64,000 nt of DNA from Ophiostoma sp. CBS 140.51 (Eukaryota; Ascomycota; Sordariomycetes; Ophiostomatales; Ophiostomataceae), in assembly GCA_029298735.1 (NCBI GenBank), contig JANSLP010000127.1, forward strand, positions 1-64,000, read 5' to 3'. Each line of letters starts with the position of its first letter. Positions within the stretch are counted from its first letter, which is position 1. Shown here in pieces: positions 23,344-34,286 of the stretch. A program made the position numbers and the translations under genes. The notes under the pieces are model-generated. The model ran no database searches. It had not been told where the DNA came from and saw only the letters and a program-made list of their open reading frames with translations.

Positions 23344-24475
23344 ATTAACTCTTTTTTATTTCTGTAAATAAATGTAAAATATTATTATTTTCGTTGATTC
23401 TAAGCTATATTTTCACGGTGTCTTCTGTATCACCACACTTCCAGTTCACCCAAAATTTTCGCCACTAAACAAGTTGACACAAGTGCACAGACTTGACAGA
23501 AGGATTTCCTGGGGTCAACACTTGCCCGTATGCAGGCATGATTGGCCTTGTTGTGCAAGGAAAGGTCTTACCGAACGTGGACGACAGCATCCGTGCAGGA
23601 GGGAAGGGGGGTTAGGCAGCGGGGGCTTCCGTGTCAAAAGATGACCTCCCTCCCCTCAGTTGACATGGTCAGTCGACATGGCCAGTCATGGGCCACTTAG
23701 ACCAGTCATGGTGAAGCTAGTTGCGTCTGTCGAGTGTCCGTATCCGGCCGTTGGACACTGTTGTTGACTGGAATTCGGTTTGACGGCCGCCTTTATGCAC
23801 TTTTCTACTTTCTTCAACCATACTCCACTCACCTTCCCGGGCTACTCAAGGGGTGCAGAACCCGCCTTCCTTGGACCAGCCTTAGCAACAAGGCTACAGT
23901 AAACTACAACATAATACAATGGGGCATCTTGCAGAAAAATCACCCCATGTCACCAAGGAAACAAAGAAAAACGGAAAGAAAACCGGAAAGAAAGAGGGCA
24001 AGAAAGAAGAATAAAACTAGACACAGCTTGCAAGACTTTGGAACAGGCTAGACTGCTGCTCGGGGGAGACACCCGTATGCGGAAAAGGTTCCACTACTTG
24101 AGACTCTAGAGTCGAGGCCCATGGCCACGATGTGCTCCCGAAGACTTGGGTGACAGGGAGGGCAGGTAGACAGAAGTGGAACGGGGTCGTTGTAGATTCC
24201 ACCAAAACGTATGTACCTGCATTTTTCTTGGGACGACCGCATTGTTGAGACTTGAGTGTCTAGATCGTTCGATAGTGATAGGGACTTCTAGGAAGAAAGA
24301 CTACGCTTGGGCCAAACTCACTCTGATATTAAAGGAGGAAAATAAAGAAGTGCCAGAGGTGCCCGGCTCTTGACGTTGAGATTGCAACATTGAATCCTTC
24401 GCTTCGACGCAACGACAACAAGACAAAGCAATTACCTACTCGTCTCTTCTTTTCACCTCTCTGTTTCACGTTGTC
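23344..24475. other. Intergenic, promoter of GTPase-GT2 gene
   Basis: The start is AT-rich (3' UTR of the GH128 gene). Around 23660-23710 the motif CAGTC(G)ACATGG / CCAGTCATGG is repeated several times. No coding frame is evident. The last 100 bases before 24476 are CT-rich, typical of a fungal 5' leader. Confidence 0.45.
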
Positions 24476-27400
24476 ATGTTGTCCCCTCGCAGAAACAGTC
24501 AGGATCTTCAGGACTGGCCGCTGCCGCTTCCACGGCAAACAAGCTGGGGTAGTACACGAAGCATGGGCAGCATAGGCCAACGACATCACCAGCGTGGCGG
24601 TTCGATATCACGAAAGAATACATTTGTTGATGATCATATATCTCTGCCAAAGGTGAGTAAAACCTCATTCCTTTTCAACACGTCTCTTTGTCTCTGCATT
24701 CTCTCGCTAACACAGATAGGTGGTCATTGTCGGTGACAAGTCGAGCGGCAAAACATCCATTTTCTCTACCCTGGCTGGTCTACCATTTCCTTCCGGCCGC
24801 TGGCCTGTTACTAGCTTTCCCATCCATGTACAATCACGGCATGTTGCCCCCGAGGGCACGCATAATGTCAACAAACATTATGTCCGGGCCTTTCTGCAGC
24901 CAGGGCCGACGGACAGCCAGTATGCCGCTGCCGTGAAGCATCTGTCCAAATTTGAAGTCGTCTTGGACGAGTCACTCACTGAAAAGGCATTTCTCACGAT
25001 TGTCGAGCAGGCCGCTGCCCATATGTATTTGTCGGTTGGCGACACTGAGTCGTTGAGTGAAGACCGGGTTGTTGAGAAGCAACTCTCGGACAATGTGCTC
25101 GTCCTCGAGATTACTGGACCAGATGTCTCCAATGTAAACATCGTTGACTTTCCCGGGTTGATGCACAGTACGTGTCTCTTCCGCATTGATGTCTTTTTTA
25201 TCAGCAAATTGAGAATAATGAAGCTCAGCTAACAACTACAGCCACCTCATCTGAATACACTAGAGAAGACATCGATACCGTTTGGCAATTGGCTTCAGAC
25301 CACATGCAAGAGCCACATACCATCGTCCTGTACGTTCTTTTTTTAAAAAAAAAAAAATTAAAAAAAAAACTGGATTTGTCCCGGTTTCCTCTCACTTAGC
25401 ATCCTTTCGCTAACACCATTCAGTGCCGTCTTCAGTGCAACAAACTGGATCAGCAACCAGGTCGTGCTGGAGCTTGTGCAGAGCATCGACCCACAAGGCA
25501 GCCGCACGGTCGGCGTTCTGACCAAATGTGACCTTGTCCCAACAGACGAGCAGAAAAGAGTCCTCCGGGCACTTCTCAACAAGGACTACTACTTGCAGCA
25601 AGGATGGTTTGCTGTCGCCAACCGCCCACTACCCCGGCTGTCCAACAGCAATTCAGCCATTAACACGAATGCCCTGGCAGGTCCAGCCTCACCACGCAAA
25701 CGCAGCGCCAGTGAGCGGCTCTTCTTTGCACGATATCCTTGGACAGCCGTCCCAGACAGCCGGCTGGGTATGTCGTCGTTGAGGGAGGGTGTCAAAGATA
25801 TGACAAATGCTATACTGCTTCACGACCTAGAAAGCATGCAGCGTGTGGCACGGTTGAGTCACCAAAGGTACGCTTCAAGAGATAGCAGCCATGACAGGAC
25901 CGAAAAGGATGGTGATGGCCATAGTCGTCTACAACACGATCACGCCGTCTCGTTTCTTAACCTAGAGGACGATGATGACGTCTTTAGCCCTGACGGAAAG
26001 GCCTACTTTAACGAGGAAGGAGTTGATGAAAAAGAAGTTGAAGAAAAGTCCGCCGATATCGACGACACGGCATCTGAGGACAGTTTTGTTCTCGAAAACC
26101 TACAAGAAGTCGGTGGCGAGCGGGCCCCTCCTGCGAAACGGCCGACAATGCTCATCAACGCCTTCACAGTCGGCCTCACCATGATGCTTGCCATGACACT
26201 GCTAGGGCTCGGTTGTGAGCAACTTGCCCAGGAGTTTACCACGGACCACAACTGGACGCGCTTGTTGCTGCTCATCACCGTCATGCCCCAAATCTTTGTC
26301 TGCCTCTTCTTCTGCCAAACCATCATCAACATCCTCCTACAGCTCTTGGGTCCCGTCCGCCAGCTCAAGCACAACTCCAAGTACTTTTCCGCCGTCCCCG
26401 TCCGCCGCCTCAATATCAAGAACGGGCCGCTGCCTCACGTCACTGTCCAGTGTCCTGTATACATGGAAGGTTTGGACGCCGTCATCAAGCCCACTGTTGC
26501 CTCGCTCCAAACAGCCATCCGCCACTACGAACGCTACGGTGGCACGGCCAACCTTTTTTTCAACGACGATGGCATGCAAATTCTCGACGAGAAGGCAGCG
26601 GCAGAACGCAAGGTGTTTTACCGGGAGAACAATATTGGGTGGGTGGCACGGCCGAAGCACAACCCCAATGGTGAGGGCTTGAAAAAGTTTATCCGCCGCG
26701 GCAAATTCAAAAAGGCGTCGAACATGAACTACGCCATGGGCATCAGTCTCAAGGTGGAAGACAAGCTGGTCGCTGTGGATCGGAGCCGTGGCGCTCCACC
26801 GACGGCTGAGCGTGTGAGCAGTAGCTGTCTGGGGAGTGCGCGAAGTGCACGGAATGTGGCGAGTGGAGGGGGACCGTCAGAGCCGGATCTCGGTCTGATG
26901 TCGCGGCCGATGTCGAGCGGCATGGTCTCTGGGGATATCCAAGAAAACCAAGGGAATCCAAACCCCTTGGCCACGCCGTTCGACAGCAGCAACGACAGTC
27001 AGGTCAGCGTCCATGCCAGTACTTCGTCATCGTCGGGAGACGTCGACATCTATCCCTGGACACAGGGTGACGAGGAAGCTGCGTACAAGCGCTGCCTCAA
27101 CGAGGTGCTGGTCGAGGAAAAGGGCCGTGCCTGGGCCGACGGTGATATCCGCATCGGCGACTACATTCTCATCATTGACTCGGACACGCGCGTCTTTGAG
27201 TCGTGCATGATTGATGCCGTCAGCGAGCTTGAGGAGTGTGGCGAGGTGGCCATCTTGCAGTTCACGTCTGGCGTTATGAACGTGACGACAAGCTTTTTCG
27301 AAATGGGCATCACTTTTTTTACGAATTTGATTTACACGGCCATCCGGTACGCCGTGGCCAATGGTGATGTAGCACCGTTTGTCGGACACAATGCATTTCT

Positions 27401-28505
27401 TCGGTGGTCAGCACTACAAGAGATCAGTTACCAGGATGGCGGTGATCCGATTCTGGAAATGAAAGAGAAAAAGAAAGAGGCCAAAGCTACAGCAAGGGAA
27501 GAAAAGAGAGAAAAAAGAAACACAAAACAGAAATCCACAATTGGCAAGATTCTTCAGTACCTCGCCGTCTCTTGGCCTCGAAAATCAAAACCCACCAAGC
27601 AGAAAGAAATCGAGCCCGACTGCAACTCTACCACACCCTACGAAAAGTTTTGGTCCGAGTCCCACGTCTCCGAGGACTTTGATATTGCTCTGCGGCTGCA
27701 AACCGAGGGTTATATCGTGCGCCTCGCCGCCTACGGTGGTGGCGGATTCAAAGAGGGCGTCTCTCTGACCGTTTACGACGAGCTCGATCGATGGGAGAAG
27801 TACGCCTACGGCTGCAGCGAGCTGCTATGTCATCCCGTCAAGGAATGGCCGCACAAGGGCATCTTCACCCCTTTGTTTCTTCGATTCCTCTTCAGCAGAA
27901 AGATGGCTGTCGGTTCCAAGGTCACCATCCTCGCCTACATTGGCACTTACTATGCCATCGGATACGCCTGGTTCGGCACACTCTGCAACTACTTCTTGAT
28001 TGGCTGGCTTGATGGTCACCTCGACCATTTTTACATGGACAGCTGGCACGTCTGGGTCGCTTTGGTCGTTGTCTTCTCCATTGCTGGCAACGTTGCCCTT
28101 GCCGTCGCCCGGTATCGCGACACTGGCAAAAGTCTTCTTAACGAGCTGTGGATCTGTGCGCGCTGGATCCCCTTGCTCTTCATTTTTCTGGGAGGCATTT
28201 CCATGCACGTCAGCCAAGCCATCCTCTGCCACTTGTTCTCCATCAACATGTCCTGGGGTGCCACTGCCAAGGAAGTCTCGGACACGTCCTTTTTCATTGA
28301 GCTGCCCATCATCGCCCGCCGGTTCAAGTATGTTTTTGCCTACTGCATCGCGGTGACTATCCTGCTCATATGTGGCGTTTACGTCTTTCCCTATCTATGG
28401 CGCATCACCCAGCTGGTCGCCATTTTCCCACTGGCCGTCATGATCGGCTGTCACTTTACGCTGCCCATCTTGCTCAATCCTGCACTGATGACTTTTACCT
28501 GGTAA
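24476..28505 (+). CDS. Fused dynamin-type GTPase and family 2 glycosyltransferase (1264 aa)
   Basis: Exons 24476-24652, 24720-25167, 25242-25329 and 25424-28505 (introns of 67, 74 and 94 nt) give one 1264-aa protein. Residues 60-340 form a dynamin-like G domain: P-loop GDKSSGKT (64-71), G2 Thr90, G3 DFPG (202-205), DPQGSRTVGVLTKCD with G4 TKCD (271-274), and VANR (G5, near 304). No dynamin stalk or GED follows, only an acidic linker. Two membrane spans come next (about 478-535), then a GT2 domain: VTVQCPVYMEG near 576, DSD near 823, SEDFD near 987 and DRWEKYAYG near 1026 (QxxRW-like). Several C-terminal spans finish the protein. The GT part resembles processive fungal GT2 enzymes that make surface polysaccharides. 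The fourth exon alone runs from the G4 region through the whole GT2 domain, so this is not two genes misjoined. Substrate unknown. The start at 24476 is the least certain part. Confidence 0.88.
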
Positions 28506-29197
28506 AAGAGGCAGCAGTTTTGCTTTTATACTTTTGGAAATTCATGTGCTTTACTTGTTACGGTAATCCGTTACATTCTCTTTATATAAATGTATTAGAA
28601 TAGACATGAATTAGCGACCGCTTACTGTCCACATGGTAAATCAGGTGCCTGTAAACATGTCGAACGCTTTGCAGCCTTCCATTCCAGTCATTACGGATGT
28701 TTATGTCTTCCTCTTCTTCTTCTTCTTCTTCTTCTTTTAAACATCTTTCCTAATCTCCATGCATCCCCGCATCAATTATCCGTCTTGGACACTATCGTCC
28801 TAGATCTGGAGCTCAGGTGTGGTCTGCAGACCTTCCTGGATGGCGGCTAAACCGCCATTCCGAAAGTAGCTGGAAATTACCTCGATATACAGTATGCAGC
28901 ATACTATGGCAGCTGTATTTCTCTTTCAAAAGGTGCCAGACATGGGCGTCGGTTGAAAGAATGTCCCAAACTAGAGAAATGGAGGAATACAGAAATAGCA
29001 TCCCGTAAAATGGTCTTTGGTTGCTTCTGAGAATGTAATTGACCTCATATCCTCAAATCAGTTTCGTTTTTTGTTTCTCTCATACTTCCTAGAATACACA
29101 TGTTTTGATTCTTTTCAGCATCTTTGTTACTTTTTACATACCTTTATTAAATCCTGCTGCCTCATTCCACTCCATCCTCTGCCCTCTTTGGGCCACC
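28506..29197. other. Intergenic with a TTC microsatellite
   Basis: A short spacer between co-directional genes. It holds a (CTT)n microsatellite at 28711-28737. No gene is seen; the distal part is the leader of the DUF4419 gene. Confidence 0.5.
28711..28737 (+). repeat. (CTT)n microsatellite
   Basis: About nine CTT/TTC units in a row on the plus strand, in noncoding DNA 3' of the GTPase-GT2 gene. Confidence 0.9.
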
Positions 29198-30850
29198 ATG
29201 GGGGAACAGGTGCGAGCAATGACCTCTGCGGCATGCATCCTGCTGCTTGCCGTATCATGGTCGCCCGTGGCCGTCGATGCAATCACCGTCTTGCCAGGCA
29301 GTGTTCCAAAGTCGTACGCCGGTTCAATAGGAACGCTAACGCCGTATGACTTTTACACTCAAAGCGCGGCCAATGAGTTTGGCAACCGGTCCGTCGACAT
29401 ATTCATGTCCAACCGCGACAACATTGACTACTTTGTTCAAGATGACTACCATGTCCTGCCGTCGGCCGACAGCTTTGTGCGCGGTGTTCTGCAGGCTTGG
29501 GGCGAGCACTTGCATCTCGTTCTGCAGCCAGACGAGCTGTGGTTGACGGTGTTGGCCCAAATCAACTTTTATGTCAATGCCCATCCCGAAGAGGCTTCTG
29601 TCCATGCTTACGACCTGCGCGCCAACGAGACCGTCATCGACTCGGCCTATCCGGACTGGTACACATTCATGGCGTCTCTGTATGCAGCAGTAACTAGTCG
29701 TATCAAGGCCGACTGGCTGCAGCACCAGTTTATCTCGCCCAACTTCACGACATCGACCAACGAGCACGTCATGGCGGCGCACATCTTGATGCTGGCGCAG
29801 ACTCGGGCGTTTGAGCGCAAGCCGCCACCACGTACGGGTGGGCCTCTGCTTTGCGGGTTGCCATCGGTCACGCTGTTGGGTACACGCCAGGACTGGGCCG
29901 TGGTGCAGTGGCGTGTGGAAAGGATGTCCATCTTTGGAGCTGAGGCGGCGGAGTATGGGGCCCGGTTGCTGCCCGTAATCCGGCGCTTTGTGCAGACCTT
30001 CGACACGCCAGATGATCCGGCCGTCTTGGCATTCTGGAACTCGATCGTCGTGGCCCAGCCGGCGACTTCCCCCAAGGCCATGGCAGGTGGTGACGGTAGT
30101 AACAAAGGCACAACGGAGACATCAGCAACGCCGGCCACTCGAGAACCGGCGAGCTGCAATGGCTCCTCCAATGGACCCAGCTTCAACATTACTGGTTGGA
30201 TTACGGCGTTTTATTATTGGGACGCCGATGGCAAGCCGTTTGGCCGAGATGCCGCTGACGGTTCTGCCGCAACAAAACTCGACAACATCACGTACCCGTC
30301 TGTCGATCTGCGCACGCTTCCGGTTGCGTACGGTCGCACAGCGATTGTGTTGCCACGCTTCAATGGCACGGACAATTTTGAGATCCTGGCCATGGGCGGC
30401 CCGATGGGCAAGCGCATTGACGGTGGTGCGCCGACGGGCTATTTCGAGGCCCTCAACCGCACCCTGCACTTAAATCTGGCACCGTGGGTCGAGTCGGACG
30501 GAAACTACACCGTGGAGCTTGATGGTCCGCCCACCAATAGCCTCAACCAGACGTATGCCCAGTGGGCCAATGCGTCGTTTGGCGGTTACGATCCACACCA
30601 GCATGCCACGCTGTCACCACTGACGTCGTGGATCTTGTACGGGCCAGAAACGGCATTGACGGGTCCCAATATGACACTAAACAATAGCAGTGGTGATGTT
30701 ACCACTCCCCCATTGTGGCAGCCTGAGCTTGAATTGGGCACGGTAGCTGCGGCGCTTCTTAGTCACTACAACTCAACGCAATGCGCAGTGCCTCATACTC
30801 CAGTATTGACAAGGCGGCATCCTCGGCGGATTCCACGGTGGCATGGGTGA
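29198..30850 (+). CDS. Secreted DUF4419 protein (550 aa)
   Basis: Single exon. I chose the ATG at 29198 because it sits in a perfect GCCACCATGG context and starts a signal peptide (MTSAACILLLAVSWSPVAVDA). The frame itself opens further upstream. The body matches the DUF4419 family, whose hallmark is an H-x-hydrophobic-x-PDE/DxWL segment, here LHLVLQPDELWLTVLAQINFY near residue 110. The tyrosine/tryptophan-rich WITAFYYWDADGKPFG near 345 is also typical. Many N-x-S/T sites (more than ten) support passage through the secretory pathway. The final 30 residues are Arg/Pro/His-rich. The biochemical function of DUF4419 is unknown to me, and the family is widely expanded in fungi. It follows the GTPase-GT2 gene on the same strand by 692 bases. 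Confidence 0.88.
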   Translation: MGEQVRAMTSAACILLLAVSWSPVAVDAITVLPGSVPKSYAGSIGTLTPYDFYTQSAANEFGNRSVDIFMSNRDNIDYFVQDDYHVLPSADSFVRGVLQAWGEHLHLVLQPDELWLTVLAQINFYVNAHPEEASVHAYDLRANETVIDSAYPDWYTFMASLYAAVTSRIKADWLQHQFISPNFTTSTNEHVMAAHILMLAQTRAFERKPPPRTGGPLLCGLPSVTLLGTRQDWAVVQWRVERMSIFGAEAAEYGARLLPVIRRFVQTFDTPDDPAVLAFWNSIVVAQPATSPKAMAGGDGSNKGTTETSATPATREPASCNGSSNGPSFNITGWITAFYYWDADGKPFGRDAADGSAATKLDNITYPSVDLRTLPVAYGRTAIVLPRFNGTDNFEILAMGGPMGKRIDGGAPTGYFEALNRTLHLNLAPWVESDGNYTVELDGPPTNSLNQTYAQWANASFGGYDPHQHATLSPLTSWILYGPETALTGPNMTLNNSSGDVTTPPLWQPELELGTVAAALLSHYNSTQCAVPHTPVLTRRHPRRIPRWHG

Positions 30851-31084
30851 CTGTGTGAGGGAAAAGGGAGACTGGAGAGGAGAAACCAGGCAAATCGGTG
30901 AAAAAGGGAAATCATTCGCATACATTCGCATACATTCGTTAACAGTACCAAAGTAAGAAAGATACCAAAACTCTAACCATGAACATGAGAGAATATGAAA
31001 GTAAATAACCAAAAATGGGATATGAAGAGAAGTGAAAATTAACCAAAAAATAGTGCGACGAGAACGCTCGATAACCGGCCGAGC

Positions 31085-32607
31085 CTAGTAGCCGTCCCGG
31101 CGGCTCACCCGGTTGGCCAGCGGCCGTCCGTCACTCAGTCTCTGGAGGTTGTCCTCGAGGATTTGCAGAACCCTCTCGTCGTACTTAGTCGAGTTGCCAC
31201 TGATGTGCGGCGTGATGATGAGGTTTTTGGCGCTCCACAGCTTGTGGCCATCGGGGAGCGGCTCCGGGTCGGTAACATCGAGAGCGGCGCCACGGATGAC
31301 GCCCTTGTCAAGAGCCTCGATCAGCGCATCTGTCTCGACAATGGGGCCGCGTGCAATGTTACTCAGGAAGCCGGGCCGCCGTGTACCGTCGTCGCGTGTG
31401 TTGCCCAGCAGGCGCAGCTCCTCAGCGCCCAGTAGGTGGGTTGTGTCGTCGGTGAGTGGGGTGGCGACAACGAGCAGATCGATACCGGACGACAGGAAAG
31501 CGTGGCGGTCCTCGCGAGTGCCGCCAGAAAACCACTTGGTCGGGTAGATGCCCTCCGGGTCGCCGGTGCCGGGCGGGGCAAAACCGTCGTCGCGGCGCGA
31601 CTCGGGGGTGTCACGCGGGTGCAGCGTGTAAGCATACACCTCCATGCCGAGAGCGGTGGCGACACGGGCCGTCTGGCGACCGATGCTACCGTAGCCAAGA
31701 ATGCCTCTGGGGGAACGGTTCGGTCAGTGGTGAGAACCTAAAGTGTGTTCAATAATCAATCTTGCGCCCTGATAAACTTACACTCTCTGGGTCAGGGCAT
31801 CCTCAGTCACAACGTCGGACCGCTTCCATGTGGCCTTCTTCTGCTGATCCAGGTACGTCGGGACTGTCGGCGTTAGCCATGTGAGATTAAAGCAGCGTGG
31901 CAATTTTCAGGAAAGGGTACCTCAGGGACCTACTTTGGTGGTTGAATGCTAGGAACGTGGCAATGATCCATTCCGTGATCTGGGGTCTGTCGGTATGTAA
32001 GCACTCTAATTCTCCGAAAAGAAGCAACTGGCCATATTTGAAACCCGTTTGACCTATGGTTGACTCACCCGTGAACGCCGTTGGCCGTCGCAAAGACGAC
32101 GTCCGTGTCTGTAAACAACGGCTCCTTCAGAATCAGATTGGCTCCGGCACTAAACAGCTGGACGTAGCGCAGGTTGGGCACGTCGGCCGGGTCTTTCGGC
32201 AGCGAGAATCCGGTCGTTAGGAGTACAGTGACTGAGCGCCAGTCGTCCTTGGTCAGAGCATCGGCGGCGAGCAGGTTCCCCCACTGCAGCTCGCGGTAGA
32301 TGACACGCAGACCGGGGAACTTAGCCTCGATGTGGTCGATCCACTTCTGTGCGGGTGCCCGCGGAGAGGTGATGAGAAGGACGCCACCGTCGAGGCCGAG
32401 GGTCCGCTTGCTAGGAGTGGCAGGCGTCGTCGCCGGCGGCGTAATGAGGTTGGTGGCGGTCATTGTGTTGGTCGTGGGTGTGCGAACAGCCAAATCTGGG
32501 ACTGTGACTCGGCCGATTTCTGCTTCAATGGGGCTGCTGGGTCCTTCAAGAGTGAGGTCGATGGCGAGAGACGATGAGGGACGGATGGTTCTGCTATCCG
32601 AGTCCAT
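31085..32607 (-). CDS. D-isomer-specific 2-hydroxyacid dehydrogenase
   Basis: Four exons in transcript order, 32607-32069, 31986-31934, 31863-31782 and 31706-31085, encode 431 aa. All introns have GT..AG ends and splicing preserves the frame throughout (ANGVHG-PQITEW, FNHQ-IPTYLDQ, TQRV-GILGYG). The enzyme family reduces 2-oxoacids to D-2-hydroxyacids (or the reverse) with NAD(P)H in the cytosol. The Rossmann motif G229-Y-G231-S-I-G234 is intact. The catalytic triad is visible as Arg in NIARGPIVE (about 344), Glu in DVTDPEPLP (about 372) and His in ITPHISGNS (about 391). The first 75 residues are a Ser/Thr/Pro-rich extension not found in the core family. A start at the internal Met near residue 49 is possible. 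Likely substrates are glyoxylate, hydroxypyruvate or branched 2-oxoacids; the sequence does not decide. Confidence 0.9.
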
Positions 32608-34286
32608 GGAGAAGGGAGGTGTGTGAGGCAGAGGAGGGAGGGGAGGTGAGGAGATAATAAGTGAAAAGAAAAAAGAAGAGGAGAAAAGAAGATCAAAAGA
32701 GAAAAGACGGGGGAAAGTGCAAGCTATTACGGAAGCCGGGGCGCCGTTTATCTCGCTGGCGGAACTTAAAAGATACGGAGTCACCAAAAGCAAGGCTAGG
32801 GTCAGACAGGGAAGGAGCAAAGGACAGCCAAAAGAGAAGATCCAAGAACGGGCTAAAAGAGCCAGATGAAAGTGGAAACAACCTCAAAAAAGTCAAGAAT
32901 GGCTAATGAATCCCGATCGCATGATAGTTGTTGCATGTAAAAAGGCAATTAGGGTCTGGCGAAGCCGGTGAGGGAAAGCTCGAAATTCATGAGGCAAATC
33001 ATGAGGCATGCAATGCAATCTTAGCCTTCTTTGGCCGTGTGCCACGACGGCCACGCAAGGCAAGAACGCGGAGAAGCCAGCACAGGCCGATTAGCAATCG
33101 TCTGGGACCGTAGACGGCCCCCGACAGGAAGGTGGGGGAGGCACCGCTCGTCACCCACCCTCGACCACCCTATATCTCAAGGTATCTTCCTACTCCAACG
33201 AAGGCAGGCCCGAGTTGCGCGACCTACACAATTGCCCAAGAGGGACAATGAAGTTGCAAAATGGCAAGAGCTTCAGCAAAGCATTAGGAGAGTAGGGAAG
33301 AACTCCCCATGACGTGATGCAGCCCACCTATGAAGCGATGCGATGCCGGCCCCCCAACTCTACAACGTCTTTTTCAGTGCATCATCGCATTTAAGCTTTT
33401 GCGCCCTTTTGTCTGCACTTTTTGCACTTTTTAACCCACAAGCCTACCATCGGAGGTCGGAGCCAGCGACACAGCGCTTACCCCCCCATGCCCAGTGTCG
33501 GGCGGACGCCCCTGGTGTGCCCGCTTGGCGGCTACTTAGGACGGATCTGGAATAGCAGGAATGAGGCAACGCCAGGTACAGAAAGCATCAGAGCACCCCC
33601 AAAAGACGCAAGAGCACACATGTCATACGGAAGGTGAAGAGTTAGGGATGAGTACGCCGTACGTCGCACGCTGTTGGACATATGGTTCCATGGTATTGTA
33701 AAGCGAGGAGCATATTGAAATAACGAGTGATCTTTGGGCCATAAAGCTGAGTTCTGTTATCGGTACCGAGTCCGGCTCGGATTCACGGAATAACAATAAA
33801 CAATCAAATGCACTTTGCTCCGAGAGATGACAAACACACGCATATATCGTGGAGCTGCTATATTTACGGTAAAGGGTGAGAAAGCGGTGAGAGTGGAATC
33901 GTAAATTATACGAAATGGGTGCAATGAAAGTAGACATTAGCTAGAAATAAAATAAAATAGCTGTCGACGAGACAAAGTAATAGAAATATCAATTTTAATT
34001 TAGTAAAATATTTTATGTAAAAAGAAAGCAACAAAATAAAACTATATGTATGTGGGATGCAACGTCTAACGGCCCTACTCATAATCTCTTTCTTTCTTCT
34101 TTAAAAACTCGTCAATAGCCATCTCTATCCACTTCATTAAACTACAAAAAGGACGACCACGCGACACGAACCAAACATTTAAGACTTTCCAACTCCCGAC
34201 GCACAATCACCCTTTCTCTAGCCCCATTCCTCCGCTTTGCGCCCTTGGAACATCCTGAATCATGCAAGCTCACACCCATAAAAAGC
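32608..34286. other. Intergenic, no gene seen
   Basis: This holds the promoter of the minus-strand dehydrogenase and, beyond about 33940, the AT-rich 3' flank of the oxidase gene. The short frames have no domains. Confidence 0.45.
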
